Positions 34,067 through 42,651 of a DNA stretch of 64,000 nt are shown piece after piece; position 1 is the first letter of the stretch, and each line of letters opens with the position of its first letter. The stretch is from contig ALYD01000004.1 in NCBI GenBank assembly GCA_000513555.1, forward strand, positions 62,001 through 126,000. The letters run 5' to 3'. This stretch comes from Lachnospiraceae bacterium JC7 (GTDB lineage Bacteria > Bacillota > Clostridia > Lachnospirales > Lachnospiraceae). The notes under the pieces are model-generated. The model saw only the letters and a program-made list of their open reading frames with translations. It ran no database searches and was not told the origin of the DNA. The translations under genes and the position numbers were made by a program.

Positions 34067-35920
34067 TTATCTGTATTTTGTAATGAGCCATGCAAAATCT
34101 CTTGCAGGTATGCCTACTGCTTTTGCGGGACGCGGCTTGTTTGTCAGCATGTCCATATAATCTTCCACCTCATTTATCCATGCTGTCTCGTCATGATCGG
34201 AGAAGTTGAAAAGAGCGATCAGTTTTTCTCCCCGGTAATATCGTCCTATACCGAGTATGTGATCATTATAGGTCTCTACTATCCAGCAATCTGCTCCTGT
34301 CTCAAACACATCATGCTTTGCACGAAGCTTTTCCAGCTTACGGATCATTTTATATAGTCTGCCCTGACGTGAAGTTGTGGAACGTCTCTTTCCTGCCTCA
34401 TCCCATTTGAAGTCTCCTCTGTGGAGATATCTTGAGTCATCCCACTTTTCAGGATCACTGTGATAGTTGTAATCATTAAGCTGACCTATTTCATCTCCTG
34501 AATAGATTATGGGTATTCCGCTCTGGGTAAGGAGGAAGGCATGAAGCATCACATCAAGTCTTATAGCCATATCAAGCTTCCACTGATTGTTCTCGTATTC
34601 TGCTGCTTCTATACCGCAAAGGGAGGCAGTTGTTCCGCATAGTCTCGCATCACCGAGAAGCGGATCGTTGTTATAGAGCTCTCCTCTTGAATCCGAACCG
34701 TAAAAATAACCGCAGAAATAGTCATTCAGAAATTTCTTATGTTCTATTTCTTTTATACCGAACTGCTTCAGATAGTCGTAATCAAGTCCCCATCCTATAT
34801 CATCGTGGCATCTCAGATAGTTAAGGAAAACATACTGTTTCGGAAGTGCGAAGATCTGTCCCAGCTGATGCTTCATGAGTCTCACATCCTGGGTCGCCAC
34901 GGTGTGCCATGTACTTGCCATGGTCGTAACATTGTAAAGCATGTGACATTCGGGCTTATCCACTGTTCCGAAGTATGGTACGACCTTACTTGGCTCCATG
35001 ACCACCTCTCCGAGAAGAAGTGTTCCGGGACACACGATCTCCGATGCTATACGCATGATTCGTACCAGCGTGTGGACCTGAGGAAGATTTCTGCAGGTGG
35101 TTCCCAGAGATTTCCAGATATAGGGAGTTGCATCAAGTCTTATGATGTCTATGCCGTGGTTGCATAGATTCAGCATGTTCGCGGTCATGTCATTGAAGAC
35201 AGTGGGATTTCCATAGTTAAGATCCCACTGGTACGGATAGAAGGTGGTCATGACCACCTTGTGGGCTTCCTCGCACCAGCTGAAGTTGCCGGGAGCTGTT
35301 GTGGGGAATACCTGAGGAACGGTTTTCTCGAATTCGTTCGGGATGTACCAGTTGTCAAAAAAGAAATACCTGTCCTGATACTCCTGTTCTCCTGCTCTTG
35401 CTCGGCGTGCCCATTCGTGATCCTCCGAGGTATGATTCATGACGAAATCCATACATACGCTCATTCCGTTTCTATGGCACTCTTCCGCAAGATCCTTCAG
35501 GTCATCCATGGTTCCGAGCTCAGGGGATACCTTCCTGAAATCAGACACCGCATATCCTCCGTCGGATCTTCCCTTAGGACTTTCAAGGAGGGGCATGAGA
35601 TGGATATAATTGGATCCGCTCTCCTTCAGATATTTGATTTTTTCCTTTACCCCCCTCAGAGTCTTGTTGAAGCAGTTTACATACATCTGCATGCCGAGCA
35701 TCTCATTACCATGATACCAGTCAGGCACCAGCTCTCTGGCTTCATCCCACTCCCTGAGATCAGGATCACGCTCCTCGTAATATCTGTAGAGCATGGTCAG
35801 AAAATAGTCGAAGGCCTGAGTATCATTATGATAAAGTTCACTATAGAGCCATTTAAGCTCATCCATGTGTACATCAAGTCTCTCTTTAAATACCTTATCT
35901 GTTTTTATATCTTTAAACAT
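34067..35920 (-). CDS. Amylosucrase-like GH13 glycosidase/phosphorylase
   Basis: Full-length (617 residues) alpha-amylase-superfamily enzyme resembling the amylosucrase/sucrose hydrolase subfamily (GH13_4). It has an N-terminal helical domain and the catalytic barrel. The nucleophile is Asp263 (IIRLDATPYIW), the acid/base Glu305 (LLGEVVM), and the transition-state Asp373 lies in CHDDIG. No signal peptide is seen, so it is intracellular. With a PTS permease and fructokinase it could split sucrose or sucrose-6-phosphate in place of a GH32 invertase. The start at 35920 follows AAAAGGA; an ATG 11 codons upstream has none. Confidence 0.85.
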   Translation of the reverse strand: MFKDIKTDKVFKERLDVHMDELKWLYSELYHNDTQAFDYFLTMLYRYYEERDPDLREWDEARELVPDWYHGNEMLGMQMYVNCFNKTLRGVKEKIKYLKESGSNYIHLMPLLESPKGRSDGGYAVSDFRKVSPELGTMDDLKDLAEECHRNGMSVCMDFVMNHTSEDHEWARRARAGEQEYQDRYFFFDNWYIPNEFEKTVPQVFPTTAPGNFSWCEEAHKVVMTTFYPYQWDLNYGNPTVFNDMTANMLNLCNHGIDIIRLDATPYIWKSLGTTCRNLPQVHTLVRIMRIASEIVCPGTLLLGEVVMEPSKVVPYFGTVDKPECHMLYNVTTMASTWHTVATQDVRLMKHQLGQIFALPKQYVFLNYLRCHDDIGWGLDYDYLKQFGIKEIEHKKFLNDYFCGYFYGSDSRGELYNNDPLLGDARLCGTTASLCGIEAAEYENNQWKLDMAIRLDVMLHAFLLTQSGIPIIYSGDEIGQLNDYNYHSDPEKWDDSRYLHRGDFKWDEAGKRRSTTSRQGRLYKMIRKLEKLRAKHDVFETGADCWIVETYNDHILGIGRYYRGEKLIALFNFSDHDETAWINEVEDYMDMLTNKPRPAKAVGIPARDFAWLITKYR

Positions 35921-36021
35921 TTTATGGCGTTCCTTTTCTTCTGATTGTTTCATGTGAGGATGTTAATGCCTACACCTGTTTCATCAGTCCTCTCATGAAA
36001 ATTTTTGCTACACTTTCTTTG

Positions 36022-36050
36022 ATTATAAAAAACAATTTTTATGGCTTCAA
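36022..36050 (-). promoter_or_regulatory. GH13 gene promoter
   Basis: TTGAAG and a perfect TATAAT with a 17-base spacer on the minus strand, leaving a leader of about 95 bases. Confidence 0.65.
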
Positions 36051-36136
36051 TCTTTGTAAATGGGATTTCTAACGAAATATGTTTTACTTTTTTAGGGATA
36101 ATGTCAGTAAAGTGGTTTACGAGCTAAATATGCGGA

Positions 36137-36165
36137 TTGATTTTTCAAATTGACTCTTTTACAAT
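36137..36165 (+). promoter_or_regulatory. ROK kinase promoter
   Basis: TTGATT and TACAAT with a 17-base spacer. The leader is about 100 bases. Confidence 0.55.
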
Positions 36166-36275
36166 CGATTTGGACAGGTAATACAGAGTTTTTTTCGTCG
36201 GTTCTGCATTTATCATACAGCTCTTTTTCTGCAAAGCCGGTGAAGGGATCAATACTTAAATGTGAGGTAAAGTAT

Positions 36276-37154
36276 ATGTTATATGGAGCGCTTGAGGCAG
36301 GCGGAACCAAAATGGTCTGTGCTGTCGGTGATGAAAACGGAAAGATACTGGAGCAGACATCGATCCCCACAGTTTCACCTGAGGAAACGATACCGAAGAT
36401 CATAGAATGGTTTAAGGATAAGAAGATCGAAGCTCTCGGAATCGCAGCTTTTGGTCCTATAGATCTCGACCGTTCATCGAAGACTTACGGAAGCTTCACT
36501 ACCACTCCAAAGCTTAAATGGGCAAACTACAATATCGTAAAAGTCATGAAGGAAGCCTTGGGAGTACCTGTAGGATTTGATACGGATGTAAACGGTTCTC
36601 TTCTCGGTGAAGTGACCTATGGGCAGGCCAAAGGACTTTCCGATGCGGTCTACATCACCATAGGAACCGGAATAGGCGGAGGCATCATGTCTAACGGAAA
36701 ACTCCTTCATGGAATGCTTCATCCTGAGCTCGGACACATGAAGATGGTTCCGTATCCGGGAGACACATACAAGGGACATTGTCCTTTCCATGGTACCTGT
36801 CTCGAAGGACTTGCGGCAGGACCTGCCATCGAAGAGAGATTCGGAAAGAAAGGCATAGAGCTCAAGGATGATGAAAAGGTCTGGGAGATGGAGGCCTATT
36901 ATATAGCTCAGGCGCTTATGAATATAATTCTCGTTATGAGCCCTAAGATGATCATTCTCGGTGGAGGCGTAATGCACCAGACTCAGCTCTTCCCGCTCAT
37001 CAGAAAGAAAACAGCCGAAATGCTCAACGGCTATATAAAGACTTCCGAAATTGCGGATATGGACCACTATATCGTTCCTGCATCGCTGAATGATGATCAG
37101 GGTATCATGGGCTGTATCAAGCTCGCCATAGATGAGAAGGCATTGGAAGGCTGA
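36276..37154 (+). CDS. ROK family kinase, probable fructokinase
   Basis: Phosphorylates a free hexose, likely fructose. The 292-residue protein has the phosphate-binding start GALEAGGTKMVCAVGD, the sugar site GFDTDVNGSLLGE, ITIGTGIGGGI and the ROK zinc motif GHCPFHGTCLEGLAAGPA. This short ROK form resembles YdhR/ScrK-type fructokinases of Firmicutes. The ATG at 36276 follows GAGG; the longer frame upstream has no homology. It diverges from the amylosucrase-like gene, which fits use of sucrose-derived fructose. Confidence 0.92.
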   Translation: MLYGALEAGGTKMVCAVGDENGKILEQTSIPTVSPEETIPKIIEWFKDKKIEALGIAAFGPIDLDRSSKTYGSFTTTPKLKWANYNIVKVMKEALGVPVGFDTDVNGSLLGEVTYGQAKGLSDAVYITIGTGIGGGIMSNGKLLHGMLHPELGHMKMVPYPGDTYKGHCPFHGTCLEGLAAGPAIEERFGKKGIELKDDEKVWEMEAYYIAQALMNIILVMSPKMIILGGGVMHQTQLFPLIRKKTAEMLNGYIKTSEIADMDHYIVPASLNDDQGIMGCIKLAIDEKALEG

Positions 37155-37164
37155 AAATAAGTAA

Positions 37165-37209
37165 TTAAAAAACTGCGGTATGTCATTTTTGACATACCGC
37201 AGTTTTTTT
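37165..37209. terminator. Bidirectional terminator
   Basis: A 14-bp perfect stem (AACTGCGGTATGTC with its complement) is flanked by an A run on the left and a T run on the right. It serves both the ROK gene (plus) and the CLC gene (minus), whose stop codon lies in its right flank. Confidence 0.93.
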
Positions 37210-38479
37210 AATGAGCATTTCTGTCTATTACCTCAGGCTCGTACTTGTTGAATTTTATCTTCTGTGAACCGTACAGGCTGTAATGTCCCGAGAAAAGATA
37301 CGTCACCGCTACCCCAAGAAGCAGGTAGGAAGACATTTCAAATCCGAACAGCTCGAAACCTATAAGTATGGATGCTACAGGACAGTTCGTTACGCCGCAG
37401 AAAACCAGAACCGCTCCCAGAGCTGCACCCATCACAGGTGAGATCTGACAGAAGCCTGCAATGACATACCCGAAGGTGGCCCCTATGAAAAGAGACGGAA
37501 CTATTTCACCACCCTGAAAACCGCCTGACAGGGTTATGGCTGTGAAGAGCATCTTCAGAAGAAAGGCGTACGCCGGAATCCGGATCTTCGGGTCATTTAT
37601 GCAGGCTGCGATGATATCTCCTCCTGCACCGTTGTATGTCTGTGAACCAACCATCAGAGTCATGCCGATGACTATGGCTCCGCATACCACTGCCCTGAGA
37701 TATGAGTTCTTGATGGTTGTTTTAGCCAGATTTTTCGTCTCATGAAGTGTTGCACAAAAAAGTATGGCAACAAGAGAACATAATATGGCGAAAAGTATGG
37801 TGTAGGCACCGGTCTTCCATGTGAACGGAATGACACCGGAAAGTTTCATCACAGCTTCTGAACCCGGGTTTATCCTTTCGGCAATAAAATGAGCTGTAAG
37901 TGCGGCAATGGCACAGGGAGCCAGTGCCGAGTAGTACATGATCCCCACAGTACTGACTTCTATAGGCATGATGGTTGCTGCCAGCGGGGTTCCGAAAAGT
38001 GCGGAAAAAGATGCACTCATTCCGCACATTATGGTCCGGCGACGGTCCTTTTCCGAAAAACCGAGAACATGCCCGAGGGCATTGCCGAGAGATCCTCCGA
38101 CCTGAAGAGCTGCTCCTTCACGTCCTGCTGATCCTCCGAAAAGATGGGTCACAACTGTGGAAACGATGATGAGAGGCGTCATACGAAAAGGAACTCTTTG
38201 TCCGTTGTGGATGGCATCCAGAACAAGGTTGGTTCCCTTCGGGGTCCTGGCACCCAGCAGGGTGTAAAAATATACGATGAATACTCCTGCCAGCGGCAGA
38301 AGAAAAAGTATATATGGATGAGCTGTACGAAAAGCGGTAGCCATGGCTATGGCTTTTGCAAAGTAGGATGATACTGTCCCCACCAGTACACCTGATGCAG
38401 CTCCGAAAAACATCCATTTGACAGTGACCAGGATGTTTTTGTATATAGATCTGAAAAAATTACGCTGTTGTGATGACAT
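37208..38479 (-). CDS. CLC-family chloride channel/antiporter, possibly fluoride type
   Basis: A polytopic membrane protein of 423 residues with the CLC core. The glutamate-gate segment is GGSAGREGAALQVGGSLG. The later filter segment is SGGFQGGEIVPSLFIGATFG, where chloride-type CLCs usually have GGIFAP. A GGE-V/I-P form is reminiscent of the CLC-F fluoride/proton antiporters, but I cannot prove this. The upstream gene lies only 18 bases away, leaving no room for a fluoride riboswitch. GAGG precedes the ATG. Confidence 0.88.
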   Translation of the reverse strand: MSSQQRNFFRSIYKNILVTVKWMFFGAASGVLVGTVSSYFAKAIAMATAFRTAHPYILFLLPLAGVFIVYFYTLLGARTPKGTNLVLDAIHNGQRVPFRMTPLIIVSTVVTHLFGGSAGREGAALQVGGSLGNALGHVLGFSEKDRRRTIMCGMSASFSALFGTPLAATIMPIEVSTVGIMYYSALAPCAIAALTAHFIAERINPGSEAVMKLSGVIPFTWKTGAYTILFAILCSLVAILFCATLHETKNLAKTTIKNSYLRAVVCGAIVIGMTLMVGSQTYNGAGGDIIAACINDPKIRIPAYAFLLKMLFTAITLSGGFQGGEIVPSLFIGATFGYVIAGFCQISPVMGAALGAVLVFCGVTNCPVASILIGFELFGFEMSSYLLLGVAVTYLFSGHYSLYGSQKIKFNKYEPEVIDRNAH

Positions 38480-38497
38480 GAAGCATTAACCTCTTTT

Positions 38498-39421
38498 TCA
38501 GCTTGTGCGCTGTGAAATTCCCTTGATACTCTTGATAGCCCAGTCTTCGTTGACAATAGTGATCACAGATCCGCAGTATGGACACTTGGCGGTCTGGTTA
38601 ATGTCAAGAGGTGCTCCGCAGTGAGGACATACAACAGAGTTGAGACCCTTGTTGGTATGAGTCGTTATACCGCTCTTTCTGCAGAGATCGTATTCATATG
38701 TCATGAACTTTTCTTTTGTCTTGTTACCGGATACCAGAGCTCCTGTTCTGTCGTCGAGAGTATAGTCAACTATACGTGTCTTAAGTGTAGCTATGATATG
38801 ATCCATACCATTCTCCTGATAGAAGGTAGTTGGCTCTGCACTGAGAACTGCTATTCTCTCCACATAGTTGGTCTGATTTCTGTTCTTCATAGCTGTCAGC
38901 TGACGATCCATCTGTGCATAGAAGTCATCCGTAAGATATGGACGTACAGGTGAAAGGTCCTTGTCCTGCCATGCATTCTGAAGCTTCACATAGACATTGG
39001 AAAGCTTGGCAGCAAGCTCTGCCGAATCGAAGCCCGGATCGATGCTTGTATATTCGGAAATCGGCCGTCCCTTGCTCTGAGCCATATTGTTGACAGGCTG
39101 ACTATGACCGGTATCTGATATACGTTTCGTACTGCCTCGTTTTATGATGAATATGATTGCAATTATAAGCACTATAAAAGGAAACACTATGTCCCAGAAG
39201 AATCCGTCACTTGAGCTGTCGGAACCACCGTAGTAGCTGTAACTTCCATAGCTTGAATCACTGCTGCTCCAGCTTGAATCGCTGCTGCTCCAGCTGTCTG
39301 AACCGTAGTCGGAGTCCCCGGAATAGCTTCCGAAATCTGCAAAGCCCTTTAGTGTAAATGCTGATATCACTAACAAAAGGGCAAAAATCATCAATAGTTT
39401 AAATCTGAATTTCTTTTTCAT
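38498..39421 (-). CDS. Membrane-anchored Tim44-like domain protein with C-terminal zinc ribbon
   Basis: The 307-residue protein has a signal or anchor sequence (residues 7-29), a Ser/Gly/Tyr-rich segment with a short repeat (WSSSDSSWSSSDSS), a second helix near 76-94, a Tim44-like domain at about 130-240 (LSNVYVKLQNAWQDKDLSPVR onward) and a zinc ribbon (VCPHCGAP ... CPYCGS). The DNA of the Ser-rich part shows a 21-bp unit repeated in tandem around 39250-39295. The function is unknown. It shares a transcript with the CLC gene. Confidence 0.85.
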   Translation of the reverse strand: MKKKFRFKLLMIFALLLVISAFTLKGFADFGSYSGDSDYGSDSWSSSDSSWSSSDSSYGSYSYYGGSDSSSDGFFWDIVFPFIVLIIAIIFIIKRGSTKRISDTGHSQPVNNMAQSKGRPISEYTSIDPGFDSAELAAKLSNVYVKLQNAWQDKDLSPVRPYLTDDFYAQMDRQLTAMKNRNQTNYVERIAVLSAEPTTFYQENGMDHIIATLKTRIVDYTLDDRTGALVSGNKTKEKFMTYEYDLCRKSGITTHTNKGLNSVVCPHCGAPLDINQTAKCPYCGSVITIVNEDWAIKSIKGISQRTS

Positions 39422-39488
39422 ACTTAAAAACTCCTATTGTGGATACATAATTTATACATATTCTACCAATTTTATTTTGAACTTGAAA

Positions 39489-39505
39489 TGATATAATTTA
39501 GTTTA
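39489..39505 (+). promoter_or_regulatory. Extended -10 promoter, probably giving a leaderless mRNA
   Basis: TG-A-TATAAT (TATAAT at 39492-39497) is followed by exactly 7 bases and then the ATG of the next gene. No ribosome binding site is present. The -35 region is weak, as usual for extended -10 promoters. Confidence 0.65.
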
Positions 39506-40401
39506 TGTATTATTTATCTCTATCAGATTATTTAAAAAGAATTTACGGTCAGAAGGTCTATAAGATCTCACTTCAGTCAGGTTGTTCCTGTCCAAACAGA
39601 GACGGTACCATCTCGAGAGGTGGCTGTACCTTTTGCTCAGAGGGCGGTTCAGGTGATTTTGCCGCACCTCTTCTGCCCATAAGCGAACAGATAGCTATCG
39701 GTATAAAGCGGGTCGAAGCCAAACTCCCTAAGGGATCCGGGCATAGGTTTATAGCCTACTTTCAGTCATATACCAACACTTACGGCGACACACACAAGCT
39801 TATCGGTTTATTTGAAGAAGCCATCCGGGATGAAAGAGTGATCGTTCTTTCCATCGGAACCAGACCTGATTGTTTAAGTGATGAAATGATTTCAGAGCTC
39901 AAAAAACTTCAGGAAAGATATCATAAAAAAATATGGGTTGAGCTTGGGCTTCAATCTGTACATGATTATACTGCAAGAAGGATAAACAGAGGGTATCTTC
40001 TGCCTGTGTTTGAAGACAGCTACAGACGGCTGAAAGCTGCCGGTCTCGCTGTCATAGTTCATGTCATCGTAGGTTTCCCATGGGAAAGCGAAAATGATAT
40101 TCTCGCCACTGTGAAATATCTCTCAGATCTCCATCCTGTTCTTGACGGTATCAAGCTTCAGCTTCTTCATATACTGAAAGGTACGAAGCTGGGTGATGAA
40201 TACATGAGAAACCCGTTTCATGTGCTTTCTCTGGAAGAGTACTGCTCTATCCTTATCAAATGTCTGAAGCTGCTACCCGAAGAGACCGTGGTCCACAGGA
40301 TCACAGGAGACGGACCCAAGAAGATACTGATCGCACCTCTCTGGTCAGGTGACAAGAAGCGGGTTCTGAATACGATAAACAAGGCTGTAAAGGAGGCATA
40401 A
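39505..40401 (+). CDS. TIGR01212 family radical SAM protein (YtqA-like)
   Basis: A 298-residue radical SAM enzyme. The cluster cysteines lie in CSCPNRDGTISRGGCTFC, and the family's FIAYFQSYTNTYGD, GTRPDCLSDEMI, ELGLQSVHDYTARRINRG and HVIVGFPWE are all present. It is related to the Elp3 group; the reaction is unknown, though an RNA or cofactor modification is plausible. There is no ribosome binding site before the ATG and the -10 box ends 7 bases upstream, so translation is probably leaderless. Confidence 0.92.
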   Translation: MYYLSLSDYLKRIYGQKVYKISLQSGCSCPNRDGTISRGGCTFCSEGGSGDFAAPLLPISEQIAIGIKRVEAKLPKGSGHRFIAYFQSYTNTYGDTHKLIGLFEEAIRDERVIVLSIGTRPDCLSDEMISELKKLQERYHKKIWVELGLQSVHDYTARRINRGYLLPVFEDSYRRLKAAGLAVIVHVIVGFPWESENDILATVKYLSDLHPVLDGIKLQLLHILKGTKLGDEYMRNPFHVLSLEEYCSILIKCLKLLPEETVVHRITGDGPKKILIAPLWSGDKKRVLNTINKAVKEA

Positions 40402-40742
40402 ATCAATCGTATCAGTATTCTAAAAAAAACATTTCAAGATTATCCGTTACAGCTTGCACTAATACTTACTATAAGTGAAACTTATATCGCAAGCGACTGA
40501 TATACTTATATTAACTAAATGATACAAGTCGGTTGCCTGAGTAACTAACTTTAACTTAAAATAGTAATGGTATCTTATAACATTGATTTTTTTTGAATTC
40601 AGTATTTTTAGGGTGATATTTAATTCATATATGTGTGGCGTATTCAGGGAGGTTACGCGATAAAACATATTATGTTTTAAGATATGGCGTCATGGTTAAA
40701 ATGAGGGTTTGACCTGATGCATTTTAGGGGAAGGATAGTTGT
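40402..40742 (+). other. 340-base non-coding stretch with hairpins before the EAL gene
   Basis: No credible gene. It contains TATAAGT-GAA-ACTTATA (about 40471-40487), and GCAAGCGACT near 40489 that pairs with AGTCGGTTGC near 40527 at 9 of 10 positions. These could be part of a structured leader for the phosphodiesterase gene. I looked for a c-di-GMP riboswitch and did not find the conserved elements of either class. Confidence 0.4.
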
Positions 40743-42059
40743 ATGGATAAGAGTAAATTGAATAGTTTTATGTTCGTGGAGAGGATCAGGCATGTTCTGT
40801 GCAATAATCCTGATAAGCGTTATCTTCTTGTACGATCAAATATCAGGGATTTCAAGCTGGTGAATCAGGTGTTTGGATTTCAGAAGGGGAATGAGATCCT
40901 GCGATGTATGAAGAAACTTATCGTCGAACATGGGGGATTTTTTGAAGTATTCGATCAGCTTCATGTTGATCAGTTCGTATTTCTGATTCGGAAAGATAAA
41001 TTTGATGACGAACTTTTCATAAGTATGGGAAAGGCGTGCTCCGAGCTGGTAGACAATGCCGCATTCAGTATGCATTTTCAGTTGGGGATATATGAGATAA
41101 CCGATCCTGAGATGGAGGTTCTCTCCATGTGTGACAGAGCGAAGCTTGCTCTTAAGTCCATAAAGATCGATGAGCCCTTTTCCATGGCATGGTATGACGA
41201 GTCTATCATGGAGGAACGTCTCTACAGCAAAAAGATCATAAGTGAATTTGACAGTGCACTTAAGGACGAACGTTTTCTCATGTACCTTCAGCCACAGGCA
41301 AACACCAAGGGTGAGATCATCAGCGCAGAAGCATTGGCCAGATGGATGCTTGAAGACGGGACCATTCTCAGTCCGTCTCATTTTATCAGTATACTTGAAG
41401 ATTCCGAACTTATATGGAAACTGGATCTTTACATGTGGGATAAGGCCGCAAGGCTTCTGAGTGAATGGAAGGATGATCCTGAGAAAAGTAACCTGAGTCT
41501 TTCTGTCAATATCTCACCGAAGGATCTTTATTATCTTGATATCGCGACTATACTCGTCGGTCTGGTTCAAAAGTATGATATACCTCCCAGCAAGATGAAT
41601 GTTGAGATCACAGAGTGCAGTTTTGTAGACAATCCTGAGCTTTACATAGATCTTATTTCGAAGCTCCATAAGGCAGGATTTTCCATTGAGATAGATGATT
41701 TCGGAAGCGGGTACTCTTCTCTCACTCTTCTTAAGAACTTTCATGCGGATGTACTGAAGCTGGATATGGGATTTCTGCAGGACACCGAAGATCTCATACG
41801 GTCTGAGATCATCATAGATTCTGTTATAGAGATGGCGAAGCGACTTGACATGCAGGTCATTTCAGAGGGAGTGGAAACACAGGAACAGGCAGCTTTTCTC
41901 AAGATAAACGGCTGTGATTTTTTCCAGGGTTTTTATTTTTCCAGACCTGTACCATATGATAAGTTTGATACGGTGCTTAAGGCATATAATCTTGAAAGAA
42001 CAAATAACCGGAGTGTTAGACCCAAGTCTCTGAGAGATCTGGTACAGGAGGCTGTATGA
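40743..42059 (+). CDS. EAL-domain c-di-GMP phosphodiesterase with degenerate GGDEF
   Basis: Degrades cyclic di-GMP. Residues about 1-150 look like a GGDEF domain whose active site is lost (VDQF in place of GGDEF, near residue 75); it may bind GTP or be structural. The EAL domain, about 165-425, keeps its catalytic residues: EALAR at 196-200, VNISPKDL, EITEC, IDDFGSGYSSL, LKLDMGF, SEGVET and QGFYFSRP. There are no membrane segments, so it is cytosolic. Its opposite, a GGDEF cyclase, lies at 24-26 kb. Confidence 0.93.
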   Translation: MDKSKLNSFMFVERIRHVLCNNPDKRYLLVRSNIRDFKLVNQVFGFQKGNEILRCMKKLIVEHGGFFEVFDQLHVDQFVFLIRKDKFDDELFISMGKACSELVDNAAFSMHFQLGIYEITDPEMEVLSMCDRAKLALKSIKIDEPFSMAWYDESIMEERLYSKKIISEFDSALKDERFLMYLQPQANTKGEIISAEALARWMLEDGTILSPSHFISILEDSELIWKLDLYMWDKAARLLSEWKDDPEKSNLSLSVNISPKDLYYLDIATILVGLVQKYDIPPSKMNVEITECSFVDNPELYIDLISKLHKAGFSIEIDDFGSGYSSLTLLKNFHADVLKLDMGFLQDTEDLIRSEIIIDSVIEMAKRLDMQVISEGVETQEQAAFLKINGCDFFQGFYFSRPVPYDKFDTVLKAYNLERTNNRSVRPKSLRDLVQEAV

Positions 42060-42127
42060 CCTTGCGATATGCATGTATACACAGCATGGTCTGTAAGGTT
42101 GGTTTTATCTGATAGATTTCTTTGTAA

Positions 42128-42168
42128 AAACCAAGGAGAACTGCATCTCTGCAGTTCTCCTTCCTTTT
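42128..42168. terminator. Bidirectional terminator between the EAL and barstar genes
   Basis: AAGGAGAACTGCA pairs perfectly with TGCAGTTCTCCTT, followed by CCTTTTATT on the plus strand and GGTTTTTAC on the minus strand. Confidence 0.9.
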
Positions 42169-42186
42169 ATTGAATATCTATATTGT

Positions 42187-42594
42187 CTATTCGTTGACGT
42201 CCATTTTATCATATCCATCACTGTCACTGTAGTTATCGTCAGGATCTGAATAATCGTCTCCGCTGTAGTCGTACTCTGACTCCTCTCCGTTGTCATAATC
42301 CTCCTCATCCTCCGATTCCTCATCGTCAGAAGAAAACCGAACAGAGAAATCAGGTATTTCCACCATCAGATCCTTTAGCGTATGCTTGAATTTTTTGAAA
42401 TACTGTGGATCATGTTCAGCAAATTCTTCAAAGTTCTTTACGATCAAAGTACAATCATCGATCACCTCGCTCAGATCATCATAAAGAGCATCGAGGTTTC
42501 TTCCAAAGTAGTTAGGAACAGGCAACTGATCTTCGATGGCATCATATAATTCGTCGCGATCAGTTACATCTGATAGATCAAGAAAATATTTCAT
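42187..42594 (-). CDS. Barstar-family ribonuclease inhibitor with acidic tail
   Basis: Intracellular inhibitor that should neutralise the barnase-like RNase encoded just upstream. Residues 1-88 are a barstar fold; LDALYDDL puts aspartates at 35 and 39, the very positions that contact the barnase active site in the Bacillus pair. Residues 89-135 form an extremely acidic, Ser/Tyr-rich tail not found in classical barstar (90 residues). I use the ATG at 42594, with GGAGG 6 bases upstream, rather than the in-frame TTG at 42630. The gap to the RNase gene is 57 bases. Confidence 0.9.
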   Translation of the reverse strand: MKYFLDLSDVTDRDELYDAIEDQLPVPNYFGRNLDALYDDLSEVIDDCTLIVKNFEEFAEHDPQYFKKFKHTLKDLMVEIPDFSVRFSSDDEESEDEEDYDNGEESEYDYSGDDYSDPDDNYSDSDGYDKMDVNE

Positions 42595-42651
42595 ACGTTC
42601 CTCCGATATTTTTCGGCATCCCTGCCACAAATGATATAAACCTAACTGTAA

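Larger units (their letters stand above)
35921..36275. other. Divergent regulatory region of the sugar locus
   Basis: No gene here. The minus-strand promoter for the GH13 gene (TTGAAG 36045-36050, TATAAT 36022-36027, 17-base spacer) and the plus-strand promoter for the ROK gene (TTGATT 36137-36142, TACAAT 36160-36165, 17-base spacer) diverge. Between them lies GTAAA-GTGG-TTTAC (36107-36120), a candidate operator for a shared regulator. Confidence 0.7.

Noticed and set aside
35261-35944. 227-codon plus-strand open frame opposite the GH13 gene
   Set aside because: Antisense to the conserved catalytic barrel, with no start signal or recognisable domain.
38480-38497. Fluoride riboswitch before the CLC gene
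   Set aside because: Only 18 bases separate it from the upstream gene, too few for the motif.
40402-40742. c-di-GMP riboswitch before the EAL gene
   Set aside because: Neither the class I nor class II conserved core could be found.
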